From Diaporthe sp. PMI_573 (Eukaryota; Ascomycota; Sordariomycetes; Diaporthales; Diaporthaceae): a stretch of 64,000 bases of DNA. Made by a program: the position numbers and the translations under genes. Below are positions 31,872-43,441 of the stretch, one piece after another. Location: positions 1,736,001 through 1,800,000 of the forward strand of contig JAJTUP010000006.1 of NCBI GenBank assembly GCA_021399435.1, given 5' to 3'. Every line of letters starts with the position of its first letter. Position 1 is the first letter of the stretch. The notes under the pieces are model-generated. The model was not told the DNA's origin and ran no database searches. It saw only the letters and a program-made list of their open reading frames with translations.

Positions 31872-34287
31872 GGTGTTGACGTTGTGCTGGGGTCGGGTGT
31901 AGGAATACTGAAGAGACTTTGTTCGGGTACAGACGCGAAGGGGTACCACAGGGACGAGTCTGTATAAGCTCTTTGAGGAGATATGTCTTTGGGCAAAGGC
32001 AACATGCAGAGGGCAGGAAGAGCTGGGACGAAGGCAACTTCTCGTCTCTTATATACCAGCGCGTGCAAGCGTTTGCGACAAGGCCAAGACCATCCAGGGG
32101 AGCATCGCACAGCATCTCGGCGTGCTCGTTGGCCAATGCCGACCAGGCCGAGTCAAAAACTAGCAGACCGAGTGAGTGGTGAGATACATGGGGCCAGCCG
32201 AAGTTTCCAGACAACCTCACTTCGAGGTCGACCAACGGAAGCTCGCGGTTTCGACGCAGCTCAGGCGTGCCGACCCATCACAAGCCGTGGCCGAGCGTCG
32301 AGCCCGCCCTGCGGCCAATCGTGCTTCTGCCCATGCAAGTGCAGCTAGGCTGGCGATCATCATGCATGCTGGCCTGCTTCCCTTGCTTCAGCACGCACGT
32401 CACTTCCCTCTCGCAGCGGAGACACGACACTGGCCGGCCCATCCATCAACCTGCCAGCCTGCCCAGCTCATCACCGATGCAGATCTGGATATACGCAGAC
32501 GGCACGCAAGCATGACGCGGACAACCAAACAAACAACTCGTTTGTGAATTGACAGGTCAACCGCTCTGCAGCCTCGAGGCCGTCCTCGCTTGACCTGGAC
32601 GGGCAGCTGGCGAGGCCGGCGCCGGAGGGCGAACAGTCACTCGGAGCGGAAGCCCCGGGATCCAAGACCGCGTCGAAAACTGGAAATCAGGGACAGATTA
32701 GAAGACGAATACCACCATGGGCTGGGCGGGTCGCTGGTTTCGTGCAGGTGACTCGAATGTTCTGTCTGCACGGGTCACGTTATTGTGATGACTTGATCCG
32801 CGTGTGCCGTCGAAATCGATGAGCGAGCATCTTGCTCTATCAGAGCAACCCCCCCCCCCGCGAAGTGCTCCGGACCATCCCTGCCGGACCGGAAACAAGA
32901 AGGCCGGGGGGGGGCGCCTCTGGATCCCATTCGACCACGACGTCTGGTCCAGCCGTGGACATCGAGATCCTGGCTCGAACGAGCGATTGGGAGAGGATTT
33001 GTTCGCCTCCGCAGGACAAGAGGAAGGTCGAAACTGTAATAATGCACCCCCCCCCCAACGACCCCCGCTCTCAGCGGCCGTCCTCGTCCGGCCTGTGCAA
33101 TCTCCCTCATTCCTCCCTCATTGATGTCGTGCGACGTCCGACTTAGGTTGCTGCATGTTGCATGAGAATGCCGTGCCCAGGTGGCGAGTTGCGTACGGCC
33201 CGCAGCTTGAGATGAGCCATCACCTGCAGGTCGGCTCGTTACCCATGATCTTACCTGGTCTGCATCCTGCCCCAAAGCTACATCGCCTACATCAAATTCC
33301 CATGGACTAAGGCCTAGGTGAAATTAAATTCTTGCTTGTCCACATGCGATGGTGCCCTCAGCCCAACATTGCTCATGGACCTCTCATGAACACGTGCATG
33401 CAATGTCTCGCAAGATCTGAGACCTAATGTGCCTACCATCGCTTTGGCTGCTTCGAAACCCCAAGCTTTCGTGGCGAGAGCTCCGGTTTCCATGCAGTAA
33501 GCCAACGGGGTAGAGCTCACTGCCCAACCTCTACATGATGACCTCCTACGGGATAAAAAACCGTGGAATATAGAAATAACTTCCTGTGGAATGCCCTACG
33601 GGCTAATCTCCAGTGGGATAACCTATGGGATGACATCCAACGGCATAAGCTCGCATGCGATAACAAACCCCCATGAAATGACGTCGGGACCTATAGGAAA
33701 ACCTCCAGTGAGAAAGCCTCCAGTGGAATAAACTCCTGTAGGATAATTGGGTGGAGGTGGGCAAGCCGCTGGGGCTCCGCAATGACATTGCGAACTTTTC
33801 GAACATGCGCCTGCATTGTGGTAATGAACAGTAGAGGCGATACCTATCAATATACGCACGCGGAAGACACATGCCCATGGTTCGAGGACACAGGTCCCCC
33901 TGAGGCCTTGATCTCACGCGCAGTCGTCTAAAAAAGGACTCGAGCCTTGTGTGTAGGAAGTGCGAGCGCTCGTCTTAGAAATGGATGCCTTCCGGGTATA
34001 TTGACTCTCCACGCCGTTGTAGTATCTTAAAGCGACTTCTTTAAGTGTACAAGTCCTCATGTCCGAAAGCACTACCCATCATTACCCGTCAGGAGTAATT
34101 CGAACTGCTCGAGGTTCCGCAGGTGTTGTGCTCATGAGAATACGACGCTCCCAAACTAATGCTTTGTAACCGATGTTCAGAGCGCCGCCAAAATGCATCG
34201 AATAACAAGAATCGCTTCTCACTTTGGGCTGACCAGGATGGGAAGTTCACGCGTAGCTGATTCCGGCTTTTTGGCCGAGGAGTCCTC
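31872..34287. other. Intergenic region between the opsin-related gene and VID28/GID5
   Basis: About 2.4 kb with no supported gene: the promoter of the opsin-related gene, several C or G runs (near 32850, 32908, 33047), the repeat element at 33491-33750 and the presumed 3' region of the ARM-repeat gene. Confidence 0.5.
33491..33750 (+). repeat. Dispersed repeat: conserved left flank plus TCCTATRGGA minisatellite array
   Basis: Bases 33491-33528 form a left flank that aligns with 59481-59518 at most positions (shared blocks CATG, AGTAA, CCA, GCTCAC, GCCCAAC). The array from about 33540 to 33750 has roughly 13 diverged 15-17 bp units, for example ACCTCCTACGGGATAA, CTCCAGTGGGATAACC and CTCCTGTAGGATAATT. 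It ends GGATAATTGGGTGG, similar to the end of the array at 29410. Confidence 0.7.
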
Positions 34288-37200
34288 CTAGAACCCTCTC
34301 GGCTGGCTAATCTGCCAGATCGCCGCCTTTGCCCTCTCCCTCACGTCCAGCTCCCCGTCGTCGCTCTCGAGAGTCTCCAGCTTGGTGAGCAGGCCCAGCT
34401 TCTTCAACTCCCCAGCCCGCTGACGGCTGCTATCCTCGTCATCCGGGTCGTCGCGCCATGTCAGGTTGGTCATGAGGTGGCAGAGCGCCACGCGGACATC
34501 CTTGTCCTTGCTCTGGAATTGCTTGCCCAGGTCTGTGAGCAGCTTGGTCTGGGAGATCAGCACCTGCCTGTGACGGGGCACGCTGGCTGCCATGTGCACC
34601 AGGATGTACACGACTGCCGAGACGATGCGAGCCTGGGGGTAGAGCACACGGGGCTCCCGGCTGGTCGAGTACCGCCGGCCGAACGGATGAAGGTACTTGA
34701 GCTGTAGCTTCAAGTGTAAGAGCTCGAAAAAACGATCTTGGCCGAGTATATTGAAGAGATAGTCGATCATGTCTGCGTGGTCTCTAGCCGTATCGGTTGC
34801 TGATGATGAGGGCCCGATGAGGTTGCGTACGAATTGAAGCCCCTGCTCCTGCACCGCAAGATCGTCGTCACGGACCTTGCGCGTTAGACTCAGCTCTGTT
34901 TCACGGAGCTCTGTAATCTTCCGCTCGGCCTGGCGCAGCCTTGGCGTCCGGCCCTGTTCATCGCTCGGCGATAATATGGACGTGTCGGGTAGTGCTGAGC
35001 CGGAAGTTGAGCTTTCTTCGCCGGCCTGGGCCATCTCCACGTCCTCGTCCATGTCATTTGCGGCTTGCTTTTTGGACTTTGTCGTTCGCTCGTACAGCGC
35101 GTCGTCTTCAGTGTCGTCGCAGATCAAGTGAACCAGCCAGCCTGCAGAGAGCTCTTCGACACACTCCTTCTTCGCATCCATGCCTACGCCATTGATCCAG
35201 TTCTTGAGAGCCCACAGCGCGTTCAGACGCAGAGCCGGGTTCTGAGACCGCGTCTGCTCACAGAGAATCCTCATGACACCCACGCCGTTGAGATACTTCG
35301 TCGTGTTAGCACACCTTCTTCAGCTGCAACCGTCACTGGGTGGTACGTACTTCTCTCATTGGTGCGACGTCGGTGACGAGATTACACATCAGCGCAGACG
35401 CCGCAATTTGGATGTCGATGTCCGGATGACGTAGAAGGCGGAATGCCGGAGTAGCGACCGCGTTATCTTCAAGGGTGGTCCGGAGGATGCTCACGCTTCT
35501 TGCGAGCATACGCAGGGAGTGACATGCTGCAACGATGACGGTCATAGGGTTGACTCCATATGCTGCATCATACCCACCGCCCTCCACCGAAGTTCGCTTG
35601 GGCGATTTTGGACGGTCCTTGTTCTTGGGGTTGGATGGGTTCGGCGAGAGCGACTCCACGATAAAGGGTACCAAGTCTTGTTCCACGAGAGCCTTGCGGT
35701 AGTCGTCCTTGCTCGCTGCCAAACCAGCAATTGCTTTCAGAGCATTCTCCCTTACGCGCGTACGATGAATTTGAAGAGGCAGCTGGCCGCCGGGCCCGAG
35801 GCGACTCGTTGGCAACCCGATTTCGCGCTCTCCCGCACTCTCACGCCCAGCATTTGGGCTCCATGCCTTGGACGACTTGCTTGCCAGAGGTTCGTAGGCG
35901 CTCTTCAGATAAGCGCTGACAATCTTGACTCCGTCGCACTCGAAAGCACATTTCTGGAGGAACTCGCTGTCAACAATCAATCTCGCCAGAATCGCCAGGC
36001 AGCGCTCGATAATGGACCAGTTGGCAGCAGTCTTGGCATCAACGACGGTTGCTTCAGAAGCAGCACCACATGTGATACCGATGTCTTCCAGGGTTTGAAG
36101 CAGTATCGGCACGATCAAGTGACCCATGTATGCCTCCCTGGATTTGTTTGCAAGACCGGCCCTATGTAGCGATGTGAGCACTGACGCAGCCATGATCCTC
36201 TCCATGCCCTCGGTCGACCGGACTGTGTATATCAACCATGGTATTAACGGACTCTCCGTCTCTTCAATGACACCCTCTGCGTTTGCTCCGGCAGTGTCAG
36301 CCTGGGCTGTGTCCCAGTTCAAAGACGAAGCAATCCACTTAATAGACGGAGCTTTTGAGGAAGCGAGATAGTCTCTCGACGGAGGAGAGCCCAGCGGTGG
36401 GAAAGAAGATATCGTTGTGCCCTTAGTCTGGTATTCCGGCACCACAGGAAGGAAGCAGTCCAAGGCACCGAGGTCTTTAGACACTATGCTACTCAACCCA
36501 GCCACCTCGAATGAGTTGACGCATGCTTTCATGCACTTTGACCCCCGCGGCGAGCCAGGATGCGGAAAGACAGCGACCAGGGCAGGGGCATAGACAAGAA
36601 CGGAGGCCCTCCAACGAGAGTCCCCTATTATGGCAGACAATGCCTCCAATATGGCGGTTACGTCTGTGCTCGGAGAAGCTGGGCCAGGGATCAGGTCTGA
36701 CACGCCTTCACTTTGGGCAATCGTTTCTGCGCCAGGCACCACGAATCCCCTGGCTACGACGACGGCTGCCAGGTTCGTCGCCAATGCTTCCAAGATTCCA
36801 TGGTTCGTCAGGTCGACCCGGGAGCGTTCTTCCCTGCACAGCAGACCGATGAGCTTCGCGGCCAGATTCTTTTGAGTTTGTACAGTGTGATTTGTCGCAG
36901 GATTCGTTGAAATATCGCGGAAGGCATCTAGGAGTACCGGCACAAAGGCAACACCTGCCAGATCAGCGATGTCTGTGGCGGAGGTAGGTGGAGCTAGAGT
37001 CGACGCCTCGGCGATATTGACAGTGGCCCTTAGGGCTGCGACGACGACCCGAGGAGGGTTGTCGGCTGGAGGTATGTTCGATAATATGGCAGACAAGGCG
37101 CCAGCTGCGAGTATGGGAGCCAGAAAAGCAAAGCCACCTGCAAATGGTTGTTAGCTGCGGCCATACAGAGTGTCGTCGGTATAGAGTCACGAGTCGTCGT

Positions 37201-37488
37201 ACCGTTTGCAAGGCTGGCAAGAATCTGGAGTGCTTGCAATCGCACCGATTCCTCGCTGGTCAAAGGTCTCGACGCCGACACGCGACCTCGACTGCTGTCC
37301 TTGCCATTTGTGCTGGGAGAAGATCTGCTGGATTCCAAGATTTTGACGACAGGCTCGATTATTCCGTTTTCGACCCACTTCTCCTTCTTCTGATCGTGCC
37401 CGACGATTTCATTCTTCAGAGTTCGTAGAGCAGATAGTTGCTCTTCCTGGTCGGGTGATAAAAGAGCTGTGATGTGAAGGCGCGCCAT
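34288..37488 (-). CDS. GID5: Armadillo-repeat protein Vid28/Gid5 (ARMC8 homologue)
   Basis: Probable scaffold subunit of the GID/CTLH ubiquitin ligase, which degrades gluconeogenic enzymes when glucose returns; Gid5 holds the substrate receptor. Three exons on the minus strand (37488-37203, 37137-35351, 35295-34288) encode 1026 residues. ARM-type helices run through most of the protein. The N-terminus (LLSPDQEEQLSALRTLKNEI) and the C-terminal third, NALWALKNWINGVGMDAK, LAVQEQGLQFVRNLI and DRFFELLHLKLQLKYL, resemble ARMC8/Vid28. Splices restore ASLANGGFAFLAPIL and VAPMREYLNGVGVM. An acidic, Ser-rich insert at about 745-800 is probably disordered. The start ATG at 37488 is in GCCATGG context. 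Another ARM-repeat protein is possible, but length and the conserved C-terminal block favour Gid5. Confidence 0.78.
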
Positions 37489-39794
37489 GGCATGTGATGT
37501 CGCGCAGGATGGCCGGGAGGGCAGACAACCTTGCTCCTGATGATGATAACGATGAATTATATTGTACAAGAAGACTGGAAGGAGAAAAAAGAAAGGGCAG
37601 CTGGCGACTCGGAGAAGGCGTCGCTTTGCTCGGGGTCGGGCTTGGGCGGAGGGTTGGATGAGCTAGAGCGGACTGCTGGACTGCTCACTCCAAGAATATG
37701 GCTGATTTGCCGGGCCGGGGCGGCGCGCAGACAGAGTCAGATTGAAGCTTTGACAAACTTTCATGAACCGTCCAAAACGGGGCGTCGAGGCAGACAGGAC
37801 CGAGGATACCCGGGGGGTTGGGGCGACGGCGTAAGCAAAGATGGTCGGAGCTGAATCACTCAGACTGACCGTCAGGGCCGGGGTTCTGTAGCTGGGCCAC
37901 GGCGCATGGCGTCATGAAATGGGGATGGGGGATGGAGATCGAAGAGCGTGTTCTCCTCCGGGTCGGGTGCAAGGGCCCTGGCTGGTCCTCTAGCAGGACT
38001 CCCGGACAGCTAAGTCTAAAGCGGCTGGCACTTCTCTGGCTTCCTCTTGGAGCACGGCACGCACGGGCCAGACTCTTGGATCAGCGGCCTGTGAAAACCA
38101 GCCCGCCTGCTTACATGCATCCAGCAGACACTTGAGCCTGTACAACAAGACCATCTACTTCGCATCTCTCTCAAGGGTCTGCGCAGTGTATCACACTACT
38201 ATGTACGGCCCTGATGCACCGCAGTCCAGATGACATCGTCGAGCAATCAATTCACAGACTGGCGGTGGAGGCCACCAGGGAGTAGGAAATGGGACAGGCT
38301 GTGTGATGTGCCCAGATATCTGCGTTTGCGTGATGTGGATGGTACTGTACAATTTGCTATGCGTCTCTTCTCCGTCCTGCGTACTTGCTCCGGCATGGTA
38401 TGTACACTATATACCTAGGCACAGTACCCTGCCCGCCATCAAGGAAAACAGATATAGGTAGGTACTGAGCTGCCAGGCTGCCCAGGCCCAGGGCTCTTGG
38501 CCAGCACCCGCTCATACCCACTTTTATCGTAGCATTCGAGACTTTTCGAGTGCGAGATGAAATTTTTACATGTGGCTCGCTGGGTAGACCTTGCGCAGGA
38601 AGCGACTGGGCGACTGAATCAGTAACCCCTCGCTCGCCTGTCGGGGCACACCCACACCAAGGAATGGGTTCATCCTGCCAGCCTGCGATGCCGGAACCAC
38701 CTCGCTGGGACGACACTGCATGCATTGCCGGCACAGGCACGGGCACAGGCACGGGCACAGGCACAGGCCAGGCAGAGGCGGCTACCCGCCTGGGCGGTCC
38801 GTTGTGCCTTGCTACCTGCCAGACAGCGTCGGTGCTGACCGCCGACAAGGCTTCCCAGAGCCTCGGTGTGCAACACAGCTTAGCCCAGTCCCCCCAAAAC
38901 TGACACTCTCGTCATCGCCGTGTCACCGCCGTCTCTGTGCCCGCTGCCCTCACACCCCTCCGCGACTGCTACCGCGCGGCGCAAACTACCCTCCTTGGCC
39001 TGCTTGCCCTCCCACACGCGCTAGACTCAGGACAGCACCTCTCAGCCCGTGGACACAAGGCCATCGGGCCCAATCCAGGCCCTCGGCTGAGCTCTAGTCG
39101 ACCCCGGAAGCCTGGGCGGTGTCTCCCTACCGCGGAGTACTAGGCTCATGACCAGAGCGGCCAGAGGTAGCAGAATCTGCGGGCGACGGTCGACACCGGT
39201 CCAACTTCCCCCTCCACGACGACACGCCCGTCCATGTTGTCCTTGTGTGATATCTGGGCCTAGGTAATGACAGATACCCACCAGTCCGTCCGGGAGCCTG
39301 CCGTCTCAAGTCCTGCCCCGGCTTTGTGCAGAAGTGGGGCTGTCATATCTTTGGTTTTCCAAGGGTGACGAGATCGCCAGTCCCGCCGCCTGAGCCTCAA
39401 CACGTGGGCTGTTCTGGCCATTCAACTCGGGTGACAATCTCTGCCTACCGGCCTGTCTCCCTACTCATACCACTCTGCCCTTGACTAGATTCCCCAGAAA
39501 GTGCGACGCCCTGTCACAATCGATACTTACTATCGATCTGCCCGCTTGCCCGTCCACCCATCGAGTTAACCCGCCTGCAAGCCACCTGCTTCGACCCCAT
39601 CTCGAAGCCCCGGATCTGCCCCTACTAGCGGCGGTTATCCGCCTGTCCAACACTCATTCCACGGTTCCTGTTCCTCGATCGCGGCTCCGCAACACTCGGC
39701 GGCCCTCTCCACGCCCGTGGAACCCCGGTGCCATACCCATTCCGACTCTTTCGCGTCTCCGAGAGCTCGAGTCCCAGACGATGCTGCGGAGACC
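37489..39794. other. Divergent promoter region between GID5 and the PHO80-like cyclin gene
   Basis: About 2.3 kb between two divergently transcribed genes. No supported gene. It contains the GGCACA/GGCACG repeat near 38731-38768 and, at the right end, a pyrimidine-rich leader with a short upstream reading frame at 39781-39801. Confidence 0.5.
38731..38768. repeat. GGCACA/GGCACG hexanucleotide microsatellite, about 6 copies
   Basis: Alternating imperfect hexamers GGCACA and GGCACG in tandem. Confidence 0.85.
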
Positions 39795-39801
39795 ATGTTG
39801 A
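39781..39801 (+). promoter_or_regulatory. Short upstream ORF overlapping the cyclin start codon
   Basis: An ATG at 39781 opens a six-codon frame (MLRRPC) whose TGA at 39799-39801 lies past the main ATG at 39795. The two frames overlap out of phase, an arrangement that could lower main-frame initiation or make it depend on leaky scanning. Whether the mRNA leader includes this ATG is not known. Confidence 0.4.
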
Positions 39802-41158
39802 CTCGCTCTCCCGTGCCTGCAAGGTCTCCCAGTGCCTCACCTAGCTCCTTCCACAGCAGTTTCCACTATGCGCCCGCCTCCCCACAAACTCGCTCGCCAA
39901 AGGTGCCGACCGCTGTTTCGCGGCGGCCGTCGACAACATCGCCATTGGGCGCCAACATGACCTCACCGTCATCGTCGTCAAAGCCGCAGTCGAAGCCCCA
40001 GCCCAAGTCGCAAGCGCCACCATCGCGCACCCCCAAGTACGTCGGCGTCGATGCCGCGACACAGTATTCTCCCATGGAACCACACGATTACTTCGTACCG
40101 CGCAAAGCTCCCGCACGAGTCTCGCCGTCGAGGAATACCCCCTCTGTGCCTGGTGCCTACCCGTCACAAGTCCAGTCCGAGCAGGCTTCTCAAGGCGATA
40201 CCACATCTACGGTACCTACAGAGCAGGCGACGACCGTTGCCGACTCGCAGTCTGAAGTTACAGCCGATACTCTCCTGGATGAAGAGCCGCCAATGTTGAA
40301 GGCGCCACACCCCTTGTCGCCGGTCAAGCGACGCAACTCCCAAGGGCCCGGCGCATCGACTGGGGAGTCATCGGCTGCTGGACAGCGCTCGGGTGCCTTG
40401 CCTAAGCGCGTCAAGCCCGACACCGCACCTCCCAAGGTACTGCCCGTGCGGTACGAGCTGTGTGCGATCGAGGACATCGTAGTTCTCATAGCGAACATGC
40501 TCTCAGAACTCATAGAGACCAATGACGCACTGGCCATGAGGTCGGGGCATCTCACACGATTCCATTCCCGGTATGCGCCTAGAGCCTAAGCGACCCTCAG
40601 CGGGCCATACGGGGCAGTCTTGCTAACCGCTGAAATAGGACAGCGCCAGGGATATCTGTTCTGGACTATTTGCACCGTCTTGCGAAGCACGCGACGCTGC
40701 CTCCGCCATTACTTCTTTCCATGGTCTACTATATCGATCGATTATGTGCATTATACCCGGATTTCACAATCAACACATTAACAGTTCACCGTTTTCTCAT
40801 CACGGCGGCAACGGTTGCGGCGAAGGGGCTATCGGACTCATTCTGGAATAATTCGACGTACGCGAGGGTGGGCGGCGTGAGGGTAGCCGAGCTGAAACTG
40901 CTAGAGCTAGAGTTCTTGCACAGGGTGGACTGGAAGATTGTGCCAGACCCGGAGGTACTTGTTGCCTACTACAGGGGACTGGTGCAGAGGTCGCCGGCTT
41001 ATGTGCTCGAGGACGAGGTGGACCAGGAGGATGATGACGGGTCAACTGAGATATCCGACGAGGCGGACGACGATGTTGAAGAGGCAGAGAACGCAAGCGA
41101 GAGCGAGACCTCCCCGCAAACTGGACCGCCAGACGCTCCAGCCCAAGCGCAGCCTTGA
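39795..41158 (+). CDS. PHO80: PHO80-like cyclin (Pho85-type CDK partner)
   Basis: Cyclin of the Pho80 group (PREG in Neurospora), the partner of the Pho85 kinase that keeps the phosphate-starvation transcription factor inactive when phosphate is abundant. Exons 39795-40570 and 40639-41158 encode 431 residues. The first 210 residues are Ser/Pro-rich and disordered. The cyclin box spans about 215-370: YELCAIEDIVVLIANML, then across the splice RTAPGISVLDYLHRLAK, SMVYYIDRLCALYPDF, TVHRFLITAATVAAKGLSD, YARVGGVRVAELKLLELEF and a WKIVPDPEVL end. The acidic tail is low-complexity. The ATG at 39795 is the first in frame after a stop-free stretch with no other ATG. A PCL-type cyclin (Pcl6/7) is the main alternative, but the conserved core reads as Pho80/PREG. 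Confidence 0.82.
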
Positions 41159-41643
41159 AAGTGGCCTGCGCAGATGACCAGAAAGAAGGAAGTTTACTAG
41201 CAACCTTTGAGAGGGTTGGCGTATATCCAGGTCGGAAACAATGGTGGAAGTTACCGGTACAAGGGAGTTCATATGATATCCTGCATCGATGCATTTCTGG
41301 AGAAAGGTCCGGTCTCGGTTAGAAGCATAAGATGAATTGATGTGTTATGAAATATAGCCATGTGCGGTTGCATTTCGTCGCGGCTCACAACAGGAACTCT
41401 CAGGCTGTGGGATGAGGTGCTGCTGCTTCCTCATTGGAAGGAGCCATGCTCAGTTTCCATGTGGCCCGTGCGAGCGTCGCGGCCAAGACCGTTCTCAGGC
41501 TCGACCCGCCCACTCGGTGACACTTTATTGCTGTACGGGAAGCTATGTCCCCCCAGCGAGCAGCACAACCTACCTACCTGTCTACCCTCTGACGTCTGCG
41601 CCGCGGCACATTCACGGAGCTCAAGTTCGGATCACCAAGCAAG
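41159..41643. other. Short intergenic region between the cyclin gene and EMC10
   Basis: 485 bases between two tandem plus-strand genes; holds the 3' end of one and the promoter of the next. Nothing else seen. Confidence 0.6.
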
Positions 41644-42322
41644 ATGCGTATCTTCTCTCTCGCATCATTGCTAGGCGCGGCATCGGTTGTGTACGCCGAG
41701 GCCAGAACTGCCAACATCTACGTCCAGCCCCTTGGCTCGAGCTCGTCCCCGGTCCTACTCGCCGGCCTCACCTACGACAGCAGCGCACCGGACACAGCCA
41801 ACAGCGCGTCTGTGGCATCCTACGAAGCCCCTGACCTGCCACAGTCCACCGAACTCGTCCGGATCGGCATCTACGACACCAACCAGAAGCAATGGGCGGG
41901 CTCGACCAGCGTGGCGAGTGCTGAGAACTTCGCCAAGGGCTACTCGCCCCATTTCGTGCTATCGGTCGACGGCACGTCGGGCGAGGAGGTTGTGCTGGGG
42001 GCAAGTGTGAGGGGCGTAAGGATAGATGCCGGGCAGACGCGGGATTTCGGACCGCAGGCGAGCTTGCTTTTGACAAGCAGGGGGAAGCAGCCGGACCTGA
42101 ACAAGCCGATCGTGCTGAGCCCCGAGGGAAAGAAGGTCGAGAAGGAGGAGAAGACATTCCTGCAGAAGTTCGTGCCAGCTCCCTGCCCCTCTACGAAAGC
42201 CCCCTGTGTGGCGCTGGCGCTGCATTCGAGCCGTCAAGCTAACTATACCGTCAAGATACTGGTGGATGATCGGCATTGCCATGTTACTAGCTGTGGGTGG
42301 CGGCGGCGGCGAGGGCAAATAG
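41644..42322 (+). CDS. EMC10: ER membrane protein complex subunit 10
   Basis: Subunit of the EMC, which inserts tail-anchored and multipass proteins into the ER membrane. Exons 41644-42167 and 42256-42322 encode 196 residues. The N-terminus MRIFSLASLLGAASVVYAEA is a clear signal peptide, with cleavage near residue 19. A lumenal beta-rich domain follows (TANIYVQPLGSSS, SPHFVLSVDGTSGEEVVLG, RGVRIDAGQTRDFGPQASL), then LNKPIVLSPEGKKVEKEEK. The splice (donor GTTCGT, branch GCTAAC, acceptor AAG) adds YWWMIGIAMLLAVGGGGGEGK, a short C-terminal membrane anchor ending in a Gly-rich tail, typical of fungal EMC10. Without the splice the frame would run on to 42603 with an implausible Arg-rich tail. The donor is slightly unusual, but the reconstructed tail fits the family well. 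Confidence 0.85.
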
Positions 42323-42922
42323 ACATGAGAATGGCTCAGCACAATTTCGACGACACGATGCGCGACTGCTCTCCTTGTATGGTGGACGACGTGAGCTGGG
42401 CGCCGATGGTGCCTGCGGGACCACCAGAGAAACGACGTGCTCGTCATCGGCTTGGGGCGTTGGTTTCTATCAGGCTGCGCAGGGAGGTGTCCCGATTCTA
42501 CGCTCAGCAAGTTGCTGCGTTCTCTTTACATATCTCCTTGACCTCGTTCCTCCTCTGGCCCCAGATCATTCATAATGCATCTCGTTTCCCTTCCTGCCGG
42601 TGACTCCTTGGCGTTACCTGCTTCGCTTCAAGGCGCAGGCCTGAAAGGGAGAGATCTAACCGCATCCCTGCTCCCTAGAGCTGAAGCTTCCTCCCCGCCA
42701 ACCAGTGTTCATTGGACCCACAAAATTTCGCAAGGGAACATTGAAACCGCCTGCAGGCAGTCTAGCAACCCTCGCCTTTCTCTCTTCTCCCTCCTCCACC
42801 ATCTTTCCTTTCCCTGCCCTCGTGATCGCAAACAGAAACGACCGTTTCCGCAACTACGCCATCTTAACTGTCAATTGACCTCGTCCTTCACTCAAACTTC
42901 ACACCTGCAAGCAACAGTCGCA
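42323..42922. other. Intergenic region between EMC10 and CHZ1
   Basis: Pyrimidine-rich leader and promoter of CHZ1 in the last 250 bases. A frame of about 115 codons opens at 42575 and runs into the CHZ1 start in phase, but it has no conserved sequence and is read as untranslated leader. Confidence 0.5.
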
Positions 42923-43441
42923 ATGGCCACCGAGAACGATCACGTCACTGAGAACACCGCGGGCGCGACCACCGCTGCCCAGGAGACACCCGTCGCCGAT
43001 GCTAAGGGCAAGGGCAAGGCCACCGCGGGTGCTGAGGATGTCCCCGCCGATGTCGCCATGGACGAGGATGACGAGGACGAGGACGAGGATGAGGACGAGG
43101 TGAGCTCGCCATTCCCGCTGCGCGCCACCGCGCGGCTGCGACCAACTCACACTAACTGACCTGCTTGCTAGGCTGCCGAGGATGGTGTGTTTGCCCGCGC
43201 ATTGCGACCCCTCCCTTCGAATGCCCCGCCTTTCCTATACTGACATGATACAGCCGATGAGGATGACGACAGTGGCAACCCCGAGGAAGCGATCTCCCTA
43301 GACAACGTCGTGGGTCGTCGCACGCGCGGCAAGGTCATCGACTTCGCCAAGGCAGCCGAGGAGAACCCCGCCGATGAGGACGAGGATGAGGACGACGACG
43401 AGGACTTCGAGGAGGAGGACGATAAGATGGACGAGGACTAG
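42923..43441 (+). CDS. CHZ1: Histone H2A.Z-H2B chaperone Chz1
   Basis: Small acidic nuclear chaperone that delivers H2A.Z-H2B dimers for SWR1 exchange. Three exons (42923-43099, 43172-43184, 43254-43441) encode 125 residues. The middle exon is only 13 nt (GCTGCCGAGGATG). The conserved CHZ motif is ISLDNVVGRRTRGKVIDFAK, flanked by long Asp/Glu runs (DEDDEDEDEDEDE before it, DEDEDEDDDEDFEEED after it), as in yeast Chz1. The N-terminal 40 residues are low-complexity. The ATG at 42923 has an A at -3 (CGCAATGG). The frame across all three exons is kept only with both introns removed, which supports the micro-exon. Confidence 0.9.

Noticed and set aside
42575..42922. In-phase N-terminal extension of CHZ1 from an ATG at 42575
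   Set aside because: The extension is Ser/Pro/Leu-rich with no conservation and the sequence is a pyrimidine-rich leader; Chz1 proteins start at the acidic low-complexity region.
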